From positions 1-61,960 of IMG/VR virus record IMGVR_UViG_3300020156_000031: a stretch of DNA of 61,960 nt; one strand, given 5' to 3'. Position 1 is the stretch's first letter; each line of letters opens with the position of its first letter. The notes beneath the pieces were generated by a model. That model saw nothing but the letters and a program-made list of their open reading frames with translations. It ran no database searches and was not told the origin of the DNA. The stretch is from a virus. Below, piece after piece: positions 55,601-61,960 of this stretch. The translations under genes and the position numbers were made by a program.

Positions 55601-58600
55601 TTTTGCCACGCGCCTGCGCCTCGCGCCATTCCTTTCCACCGCCGTCAATGATAAGCGGATTTTGCAGGCTGACATAGAACGCCGCTACTCCACCTTCCGC
55701 GTTCTGGTAGTCGAACGCGCGGCGCTCATCGGCATAACTCAAAGCCGTGGCGCGGGATGAGGCAAACCAGAAAGCCCCATCATCTTCGCGCGGGGCCATA
55801 CCGAACCTTTCGGCTCTACCTTTGAACTGCGCATCTTCGCCTTTGAGAAATCTGGCGTCGGGACTCCCATGATACACGACCAGCGGCTTGCCCTTGTCAT
55901 CGACCACCTTGCTGTCACCGAACCACTTCTTGAAGGCTTCGGAATCAACGGCAGGGGCGAGCGAAAACTGCGGCGCGGCCTGCTCGCGCTTCCTCGGCGC
56001 GCGTTCCTTCATCTCCCCGCTCTTGGCCTTGGCGAAGACATCTTCCGCCGACTGGTAGCCCCGACCCAGAAGATAGTTGCGGACGCGGCGCAGCACGTCC
56101 CTGATCTTCGCCCACACCTTGCGCACGCCGATATGGACCTTCAGGGTTTCGCCCTTGTCCATGGCCTGCGCCCAGATGCCGAAGGACTCGGCTTCCACCT
56201 CACGGCGCGACATGGCGCGGACGGTCGCTGCGGAATGATCGCCTCTTTCCGCCACAATGGCCCGCAGGCGCGGTTCTTCCGCTGCCAGTACCTTGCGCTC
56301 CCGGCTGTCCACGAACAGGTTCTGGATGCGGTGGAAGGCTTCGTGATAGGCGGTCTTGTCCGCGCGCACCGAAGGGGTGTCGAGCGCCAGCACGATCACA
56401 TCGCGGACGGGATGATAGAAGCCCGCAGCGGTCGCGTCCTCGTTGGATTTGCCCCATGCCGCCAGACCGGGAGAACCGGCGGGAACCTTGATCTGGTCCA
56501 TGAAGGACGGATCGATGCCCGCGACCTTGGCGACAATGCCCGCGACACGCTTCTGTTCGGTTTCGGAGAGAAGGATGGCGGGCTCGCCGGGATCGGCGGT
56601 TTCCCAGCCCGAGGGCGCGGCGTCGAGGTCCAGCAAGTCCTTCTGGTCCATCTCGTCGCTAAAAAGCCCCCCAGGGTCTTTCTGAGGGGCTTTCGGCTTG
56701 AGGGGAGCATCGGCCTTGCGCTGGGCCATATCCGCGTCGGTGGCCCGCTCCGCGCCGGGAATGACGAGTTGCGGCTTGTTGTCGGCGCCGCGTTCTTCCG
56801 CGGGGGCCTTTTCCTTGGCCGGCTTGTTCAGGGAAGCCAGATGCTCCTGAACCGGGACAGCTTCGTATTTCTCTTTGTTGATGGCGTCGGCGGTGCTTTT
56901 GTTGAACGTCTCGAGGACGACATCGCCGGTTGCCTTTTCGCGGACAACCCACGACGCAACGGGTGCCTTTACTGGCTGCGGTCGCTCAGACCCTTCCCGC
57001 TCAGGCTCTTGGCGCTCAGGCGCGCTTTCTCGATCGCCGCGTTCGCTGTCTTGCCGGCTTCCGTCGCCCTCGCCTTCCGTCCGATCTTCGCCACGAACCG
57101 GCCGATCTGCGCGAGCTTCTTCAACTCCGCCTTCCGGTTCGCGTCCTGCGTCGAGTTCGCCTGTCTCTCGATCAACTGGACCGCTTTCAGGTGCTGTTCC
57201 GGGCTGTACTTCACGGTCGTCTCCAAAAAACGGGATGCCGGCAACGGTTTCGGTCGGTTCGACCAGCGACTTGCCGGCATCAAGGTAGGCCAACTCTACC
57301 GCATCATCGAAGCCTTTTCCATCGGAAACGAGACGTGCAACGGCAGCGATGAAATCGTCCGCGCCATCTACTGGAAAGCCCTCGGAGGCGAGACGGTCGC
57401 GCACTTCCTGCTGCGTTGCTTCATGGGAGCCTTCCGCTGCCGCCTCGGCCTCCACGCCCTGCTCGCCGCGCCATGCCGCCGTCCAGTCGTCATCGTACTG
57501 CGAGAACACCTGACGGCCGTTGCGGGTGTCCAGATCCAGCGCGTCATAGAAATCGGCAAGGGTGGAATCCATCGGCAGATAGCCGGCCTCGGCGGCAGCT
57601 TCACGCGCCTTGTCGGGGTGCATGCCCCTCGCCCGCACGACGGGACCGGCGCCGACCACGAAGCCGGTCTTGCGATCCGTAAGCCCCATGGCCCTCAGTT
57701 CGCCGGTTTCCTCATGCACACCACCACGGCGGGCGATGAACTCCATGAGGCTGTCGGGCTTCTTCACCCTGCCCTTGCGATCGACGGGAAAGCCCTGGTC
57801 ATTGAGGCGGACATCCGGCTTGCCCATCGAAAGCGGCTTGGTGGTGTCGCCATCGCGGAGCCACTTCCTGAACTCGGAAACCGACATCGGGGTAATGCCG
57901 CCGATCCGGTCGGCGCCCATCTTGTCGGAGAACGCGCGGGTGTAGAGATCGCGGGCTTCGGAAACCGAGCTCACGCCCATGATGGCCTTATGCTCATCAA
58001 AGCGGCGGGTGCGCAAATCCTTCTGGTCGATCACATAGACGCGCTTCGAGGAAGGGTTATCGCCGACATAGACATCGACCTGATCCTTGTCGGCTCCAAC
58101 GGTGCCCTTGATCCGCCCATAATGCGCCGGGAGTTCCACGGACCATTGCTGCCCGTTGGGATCGGTCCCGGAGCGCACCGCGCCCTTCGGGGTTTCGATG
58201 GCAATGTCCAGACCCGCAAGCTTCAAATGGCCGTGCTTATAGTTTCCCGCGACCTTCTGCGCTTCGCTCGGCTGGGTGTTGACCTTCTGCGCCGCGACTT
58301 CGACATGCTGCGGGGCCTGCACGACAACGGGCGCGCGGCGGGTGCCATCGCCCTTGATGTCCTCGGAAACGGACTGCTCGACGGTCTGGGAAAGCTGGGG
58401 GAGAACCGGCGCCACGGCGCGCTCCGCGTCCTGATCCTGATCTTCCGCAACGGAAGCCTGCACGGTCTGGGAGAGTTGCGGCCGCACCGGGGCGATGGCC
58501 TGCTCCGCCTCTGCGTCCTGATCGGCGGCGACGGATTGCCGGACCGCTTGCTGAAGCTGGGGAAGGACGGGGGAGACGGCTTGCTCGACCTGCTGCGCTT

Positions 58601-60086
58601 GATCGGCTTCGATCGACTGGCGCACGGTGTCGGCGATCAGGCTCTGGATTTCCGGCGTCAGTTCCGGCTCCGGCTGGGCCACTGGCGCGGGAAGCGGCTG
58701 CGGGGCGACAACCGGAGCCTCGACCGGAGAAACGCTCTCAGCGGGCATCTGGGGCGATTGAGCGACGAGTTCGGGGCGAGGTTCGGGGATGGGGATATTT
58801 TCGGGAGTGACTGCCTGCGGAGCCTGATACTGCTCGGCCTTGCGGACCATGGCGCCATTGACCTTGATGCCGGCGGCGATGGCTTCCGCCACTTTCGCAT
58901 CCACCTCTTCACGAGACATCAGGTCGATATCTTCATCGGGGATGGAGGTGCGGCGCAGGATGGCGCGTTCCTCGGGAGAAATGGCAGACGGCGGAGAGGC
59001 GCGAAGAGGCGAAGCAACGTCCTCCCCGCCGTCTTGCGTTGCGGGAGCCTCGCTGGGGAGGACAGCAGTCTCGACCGCATCGCCTTCTATGCCCTCGGTG
59101 GGCAAACTGGTTTCGTTGGGGGTGGCCGGGTCAGGCGAAAGGGCTTCCACTGTCGCGCTTGCCGTCCGAACCGCGCCGCCGACCGGAGCGCCGCCGACTG
59201 CGCCGGCCAGCATCTGATCGCCGGTTTTCATCGGATCGAACCCGGCTTCCGTGCCGAGCGTCGTCGCGGTGCTTTCAACACCCTCTTGCAGGGCTTCGGT
59301 CGCGCCTTCCTTGACGGCTGCTTTCGCAGCTTCCGCCGGAACTTCCTTCAGGGACTGGATTGCAACGTCATCCAGTCCAAACATGGAGCGCGCGCCAAAG
59401 CGGTCCAGCAACGCGGTCGCGGTCGATGCAGGGAGAACCTTGAGAAGGTCTTCAGGACGCGCACTCGCCAGACCGTCATTGACGGCGCGGTCCTGCGCAA
59501 GGCCGCCGGTGCGGGCGGCGACATAGCCGGGAAGGGCGAACACGGATGCAGCCATGTCCGGCGTCGAAATAAGGCCCTGCTCGAGCGCGAAGCCGAGGAT
59601 GTTCCCGGCGGTCGGATTTTCCTTGACCTGCTCCCATGTGGTGCCCGGAACATAGCCGAGGTTGAAGTCCCGCATTTCCTGCGAGGCCTTCTGCAGTTCC
59701 GTTTTGGTCGGGAACAGAGACTCTTCCGGCTTGCCCTTGTCGGAATACATGAAACTCGGCAGGGCGCGCACCACGCCGTCTTCGTCGCTAGGTGCGGTGG
59801 CGGCGATCAGGTTGCCGAACTGGCCGAAGAGATCGACCGTCTGCTCGCCGATGCCCTTGGCGATATTCGCGGCGCTATCGAGATAGCCCGGTTCTTCCAC
59901 CGGAACCGGAGCGGCGGAAACCTTGCCTGGCTCGTCCAGCGTGAATCCATCCGGCAGCGGCGGCAAAGCCGTGGACGCAACGGGTGCGTCGAGCGTGAAT
60001 CCCTCCGGCAACGGGGGGAGTTCGGCCTTCGGCTCGTCCAGCACGAATCCCTCCGGCAAGGGGGGCAGTGCGACCGCTTCGTTCAT
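52605..60086 (-). CDS. Giant polyvalent ejection protein (2,493 residues)
   Basis: Starts at ATG 60086, overlapping the upstream stop. Visible parts in order: three LPPLPEGFTLDEP repeats (residues 1-50); an Ala/Glu-rich region; Gln-rich LPQLSQTV-type repeats (about 480-570); an inorganic-pyrophosphatase-like domain (GNYKHGHLKLAG to DQVDVYVGDNP, about 610-750); charged linkers; a zincin with HEAFH at 1247-1251; an ADP-ribosyltransferase-like domain (KPLVVYHGS, FWFASSRATALSYADE, about 1384-1500); a long helical part; and an LPD38-like end (about 2100-2400) with FFLPGSKEYVMIPLGFGMN. This matches phage polyvalent proteins injected with the genome. It would act inside the new host cell. Confidence 0.8.
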   Translation of the reverse strand: MNEAVALPPLPEGFVLDEPKAELPPLPEGFTLDAPVASTALPPLPDGFTLDEPGKVSAAPVPVEEPGYLDSAANIAKGIGEQTVDLFGQFGNLIAATAPSDEDGVVRALPSFMYSDKGKPEESLFPTKTELQKASQEMRDFNLGYVPGTTWEQVKENPTAGNILGFALEQGLISTPDMAASVFALPGYVAARTGGLAQDRAVNDGLASARPEDLLKVLPASTATALLDRFGARSMFGLDDVAIQSLKEVPAEAAKAAVKEGATEALQEGVESTATTLGTEAGFDPMKTGDQMLAGAVGGAPVGGAVRTASATVEALSPDPATPNETSLPTEGIEGDAVETAVLPSEAPATQDGGEDVASPLRASPPSAISPEERAILRRTSIPDEDIDLMSREEVDAKVAEAIAAGIKVNGAMVRKAEQYQAPQAVTPENIPIPEPRPELVAQSPQMPAESVSPVEAPVVAPQPLPAPVAQPEPELTPEIQSLIADTVRQSIEADQAQQVEQAVSPVLPQLQQAVRQSVAADQDAEAEQAIAPVRPQLSQTVQASVAEDQDQDAERAVAPVLPQLSQTVEQSVSEDIKGDGTRRAPVVVQAPQHVEVAAQKVNTQPSEAQKVAGNYKHGHLKLAGLDIAIETPKGAVRSGTDPNGQQWSVELPAHYGRIKGTVGADKDQVDVYVGDNPSSKRVYVIDQKDLRTRRFDEHKAIMGVSSVSEARDLYTRAFSDKMGADRIGGITPMSVSEFRKWLRDGDTTKPLSMGKPDVRLNDQGFPVDRKGRVKKPDSLMEFIARRGGVHEETGELRAMGLTDRKTGFVVGAGPVVRARGMHPDKAREAAAEAGYLPMDSTLADFYDALDLDTRNGRQVFSQYDDDWTAAWRGEQGVEAEAAAEGSHEATQQEVRDRLASEGFPVDGADDFIAAVARLVSDGKGFDDAVELAYLDAGKSLVEPTETVAGIPFFGDDREVQPGTAPESGPVDRETGELDAGREPEGGVEEARADRPVRGEDRTEGEGDGSRQDSERGDRESAPERQEPEREGSERPQPVKAPVASWVVREKATGDVVLETFNKSTADAINKEKYEAVPVQEHLASLNKPAKEKAPAEERGADNKPQLVIPGAERATDADMAQRKADAPLKPKAPQKDPGGLFSDEMDQKDLLDLDAAPSGWETADPGEPAILLSETEQKRVAGIVAKVAGIDPSFMDQIKVPAGSPGLAAWGKSNEDATAAGFYHPVRDVIVLALDTPSVRADKTAYHEAFHRIQNLFVDSRERKVLAAEEPRLRAIVAERGDHSAATVRAMSRREVEAESFGIWAQAMDKGETLKVHIGVRKVWAKIRDVLRRVRNYLLGRGYQSAEDVFAKAKSGEMKERAPRKREQAAPQFSLAPAVDSEAFKKWFGDSKVVDDKGKPLVVYHGSPDARFLKGEDAQFKGRAERFGMAPREDDGAFWFASSRATALSYADERRAFDYQNAEGGVAAFYVSLQNPLIIDGGGKEWREAQARGKTSDVIDQAREEGHDGVIIRNVRDNYNNDAKTKPTDTFVAFKPTQIKSINNRGTFDPNDPRIDFSIVERAPNEPIRTPEKARGIRLHDAIAAASKALTSKAKSKGSRFDRSNADDGESFGEYTTRKIVDYLDPVLQMQNKVGVKLNDLADAYLTARLAEGTIRHEIHQIDEKYVTPAIEELAKVGATEKDLHEFMYAMHAPERNRVVGLRNDEDSDLYKAATDPSIRGASGMSTNEAKEIIRELAKDREKFMGIRRASAHIRAMLDDGLKRQLKAGLINKATYERLTTQWQYYVPLRAESDLDGTGGSFPSKSRGFDVRGDEFKGATGRYTKADNVVVYAINNAEQSIIRVEKNKAATAALRFINEFDPQGESIAKVYWSDEPDQLGDITKAPPVYRRKLGKDGKVTNSKVNAFQMKDDVLAAKVGGKTYYMEFADPKVGLALKKMTFPELGVALKIVRKVSNWQSMVNTRMNPAFVPINFLRDVQTGATLALSKDFSTGEIAKMVTNIPKAWKALWNDARGKPGTGKWDNTLKAFKAAGGKITFDQYDTIEGTAKRLQKDMARITSQGVVGKTWKGFISLIEDLNDTIENGMRLAVFDASRARGETDSRAAFLARDLTVDFQKKGEMTPAMNSLYTFFNASVQGNLNFAKGVYRSRKIKVAMAGIMGAGLAQHFWNLAMAGDDDDGENAYLKMLRNEPWKFERSMVFFLPGSKEYVMIPLGFGMNAFWHLGMQGGAVTSGGKDFLPAMLDSTRVAFEAFNPLGSGGWVSMALPSVIDPVWELGTNENFAGNPIYPQENQYDPAPPPKSEQAFKSTSPVFRWGAETLNKISGGNEVLPGAIDVYPDSLEHLWGWFTGGVGRFVSQSVETANRAAALEFEPKKTPFIRSFYGEVDDHGKRSEYYAQREKVQYVKGKMKEFSESGDSEGLKEFVKDNQQEADAQKAFDLAEKQRRAINKKRRQIEKSEPDNAKALLKMLDEQELEIMNQARKQYFEAGKEN

Positions 60087-60862
60087 TGAGCGGGAATCCA
60101 CGAGTTGCCGTCCGGCGAAAGGACAAGTTTCTGGCCTGCCTCATTGCTTGCTGTTGGAACCTGAGCCTTGGCTTCGGTCACGCCTGGACCTTGGCTGATG
60201 TCCTGCGCCTGTACCTGCTTGATGAGGCGATCACGTTCCGCCTCGTAAACAGCCTGCTTTTCCTTTGGATCATATACGTTTTCAGCCACCTTCTTCGCCG
60301 CCTCGTCGATGCGAAGCATGATGGTCGGGTCGATATCTTCCTTCCGCGCCAGGCGCACGGTTTCGGCAGCGGTCTTTTTCGTGGCGGCGTCCGCCACCAT
60401 CTGCGCTCGCCTTTCCCGCTGTTCTTCAAGCGTCATGTTGGCGTCGAACTGCGATTGGTCCTGCGACATCCGCGCATCGAACTGAGACTGGCTCTGGCCC
60501 AGGGTCGCGGCGTGCTGGCTCTGGTCCTGAAGCAGTCGAGCCATCGCCATGTCCTGATCGGCTTTCGCCTTAGCAGCCGCCGCCGCCCGGTCAGCGGCTT
60601 CCTTCTGCTGCTGTGTCGTGAACTGCTGGGAGCCGCCGAACCCTTGCGCGAATGCGAGATACCGGTCGCCGCCGGTCGGTCCCATATTCGCCATGCCGCC
60701 GCCGATCTTCTGAAGGATCGATCCGAAATCCGATCCCCCCGTCAGCAGGGCGCCGATATTGGAAAGCGGACCCGGAGGCGGAGGCTGGACAACCGGCGCG
60801 GCCGGCGTCTGCTGCGACTGCATTCCCGACAGCAGGGCGGAGAGCGGACCAGTATCGAACAT
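60083..60862 (-). CDS. Small ejection/virion protein with Gln-Ala coiled coil
   Basis: Encodes 259 residues. It begins with a short Pro-rich part (PAAPVVQPPPPGPLSNIG), then QQFTTQQQKEAADRAAAAAK and a region with repeated (S/D)QSQFDA phrases. The C-terminus is helical and charged. Composition and position match the gene at 9-1508 and the giant protein, so the three probably form the ejected protein set. It overlaps the giant protein start by four bases. Confidence 0.65.
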   Translation of the reverse strand: MFDTGPLSALLSGMQSQQTPAAPVVQPPPPGPLSNIGALLTGGSDFGSILQKIGGGMANMGPTGGDRYLAFAQGFGGSQQFTTQQQKEAADRAAAAAKAKADQDMAMARLLQDQSQHAATLGQSQSQFDARMSQDQSQFDANMTLEEQRERRAQMVADAATKKTAAETVRLARKEDIDPTIMLRIDEAAKKVAENVYDPKEKQAVYEAERDRLIKQVQAQDISQGPGVTEAKAQVPTASNEAGQKLVLSPDGNSWIPAQ

Positions 60863-60871
60863 GGCGTGTCC

Positions 60872-61951
60872 TCAGAATTTCGGGGTGAACCGCTTGGGGT
60901 CCACGGTCGGGTTCGAAGCCGCGAAACCGGAGTTCGGGCCAAGGTTCGTTGCAATCCCGGCATTCGTCTTCGGGATCGGGTTTGCCGGCATCCCTGGATT
61001 GGCCTTCGGACCAAGGTTTGTCGGGATCCCTAAGGTCGGGCCGTCCGACACGGAAATGGGACCGGATGGCTGCGGCGCGGGTATATCCACCTTCGGGAGC
61101 GGCGGGGTCGTAGGAAGGCCGTGGGGGAAGATCGGGCCGGGACCGGGATCGGGGCGGATGGGCTGGCCGCCCAGAAGGTCGGTCAAACCGCTGGTCATGC
61201 CGGTGCGCGCCGCGCTCGGCTGCTGGCTGCCGTAACCGATGGTGGGCGTATTCATGCCGAGATTGTTCTGGATGCCGACGGTGTAAGCCTTGGGGCCATT
61301 GTTGGCGATCTTGTTCATCTTCTTTTCGAAGCTGCTGAGATTGTTGCCGCCGCCGTTGCCGCCGCCATTGTTGCCCTTGTCGTTCTTCGGCTTCGGCTGC
61401 GGGTTTGTCGGCCAGTCGGGGCGGGAGCTTTGAACCGGGCCGCCCTTGATCGGGTTGCTCTGGATGGGCTGGGTGACGGGCTGGGTGACAGTGTTTCCGC
61501 CTCTGCCGCCACCAATGCCGCCGATGCCACCAATCCCTCCGCCGATGATGACGGGATTCTTGTTCTTGCCCTTTCCTTTTCCACCATTGCCCTTGCCGCC
61601 GTTGCCTTTGCCGCCCCCGTTTCCTTTGCCTCCGCCATTACCCTTGCCGCCGCCGATGATGACGGCTTCGTCACCCTTGCCGCCGCCTTTACCCCCGCCC
61701 TTGCCTTTCCCGTCACCCTTGCCCTTGCCATCCCCTTTGCCTTTCCCACCCCCCTCCTTGTCCTTGACGACGACGTTCTCCATCAGGGAGGCCGGATCGA
61801 ACAGGCGCTGGGTCTGGGGCTGCGCCACGGCCTTGCGGGGCGCGGTGGCGGTCGGCTGCCGCCCGACCTTCTTCGCCGGCTGCATGGGCTGCATGTTGCT
61901 CCGGGTGTTGACTGCCGGAAGGCCGCCGAGAAGCGGGCCGAGCATTCCCAT
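60872..61951 (-). CDS. Gly/Lys-rich low-complexity virion protein
   Basis: Encodes about 359 residues. The ATG is at 61951; a TTG one codon before it is an alternative. Residues about 65-160 are repeats of GKGK, GGGKGNGG and GGIGGIGG, collagen-like or silk-like in spacing. The rest is Pro, Gly and Asn-rich. The reading frame continues to the window edge with no stop, and the ribosome binding site for this gene may lie at positions 1-8 if the ends join. Repeats of this kind can bind nucleic acid or form flexible fibres. The function is unknown. Confidence 0.65.
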   Translation of the reverse strand: MGMLGPLLGGLPAVNTRSNMQPMQPAKKVGRQPTATAPRKAVAQPQTQRLFDPASLMENVVVKDKEGGGKGKGDGKGKGDGKGKGGGKGGGKGDEAVIIGGGKGNGGGKGNGGGKGNGGKGNGGKGKGKNKNPVIIGGGIGGIGGIGGGRGGNTVTQPVTQPIQSNPIKGGPVQSSRPDWPTNPQPKPKNDKGNNGGGNGGGNNLSSFEKKMNKIANNGPKAYTVGIQNNLGMNTPTIGYGSQQPSAARTGMTSGLTDLLGGQPIRPDPGPGPIFPHGLPTTPPLPKVDIPAPQPSGPISVSDGPTLGIPTNLGPKANPGMPANPIPKTNAGIATNLGPNSGFAASNPTVDPKRFTPKF

Positions 61952-61960
61952 CAAGTCCTG

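Noticed and set aside
55869-60089. 1,406-codon open frame on the plus strand opposite the giant protein
   Set aside because: Mirror frame of a GC-rich gene. It has no domain pattern or ribosome binding site and is enriched in Arg, Gly and Leu, as antisense frames are.
61560-61750. Regular repeats resembling a repeat array or CRISPR
   Set aside because: The period is that of Gly/Lys codons within an open frame. There are no unique spacers and no cas genes.
1-61960. tRNA genes
   Set aside because: No cloverleaf with a GGTTCGAATCC-type T-arm was found by eye; a tRNAscan run would settle this.

Overview
The window reads as one complete genome of a temperate phage of an alphaproteobacterium, most likely from the Rhizobiales. 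Evidence seen: terminase, portal, scaffold, capsid and short-tail genes; an integrase and an excisionase; a repressor/Cro switch; lysis genes; no host housekeeping genes and no tRNA. The two window ends fit together. The stop of the gene at 9-1508 is followed by a ribosome binding site, and the start of the next gene lies at about 61951, so one late operon appears to run across the arbitrary cut. The absence of tape-measure and sheath genes, together with a nozzle-type tail protein and a very large ejection-type protein, suggests a podovirus. The Rhizobiales host is inferred from small Tat-type exported proteins and from an RNA that resembles the rhizobial alpha-r14 (NfeR1/suhB) family.

Layout. 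(a) 20.0 kb down to 1, then 61.96 down to 52.35 kb, minus strand: late operon with small and large terminase, tailspike, portal, scaffold, major capsid, decoration-like protein, adaptor, tail fibres, tail nozzle and ejection proteins, ending in a 2,493-residue polyvalent protein and one small gene. A cassette at 12.9-14.8 kb holds a polysaccharide pyruvyltransferase and two plus-strand membrane genes. (b) 32.7 down to 20.1 kb, minus strand: early/replication operon that begins with a Cro-like gene. It carries a GIY-YIG/HTH fusion, small genes, a nuclease-like DUF1064 protein, an adenine and a cytosine methyltransferase, a DUF1376 replication protein, a split primase-helicase, a CDC123-like ATP-grasp enzyme and a protein with a DnaA-domain-IV-like segment. 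(c) 32.8-34.3 kb: control region with repressor, matching operators in front of two early promoters, a DnaA box and an orphan terminator. (d) 34.3-43.7 kb, plus strand: second early operon with a Bet-type recombinase, DUF1367-like, DUF5131 and HNH proteins, many small accessory genes, excisionase and integrase. (e) 46.2 down to 43.9 kb, minus strand: lysozyme, small membrane protein, Rz/Rz1 pair and holin candidate, closed by a strong terminator and interrupted by an opposing HNH gene. (f) 46.2-52.3 kb: a 901-residue putative wall-degrading virion protein, a ParB-like regulator pair and a cluster of accessory genes including an exported ClpP-like/PAN protein.

How the parts may work together (inference). 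The repressor binds ACATGAAC/GTTCATGT sites that lie between the -35 and -10 boxes of both early promoters. Release of the repressor would switch on replication and methylation on the minus strand and recombination and excision on the plus strand. Strong terminators sit directly upstream of late genes at 13.0, 21.1 and 48.9 kb, which implies either antitermination or promoters squeezed into short leaders. The most unusual items are the CDC123-like enzyme, the anti-Shine-Dalgarno RNA-like element at 29.5 kb, the pyruvyltransferase cassette, the multi-domain giant protein, and the primase-helicase broken by an apparent +1 frame change.
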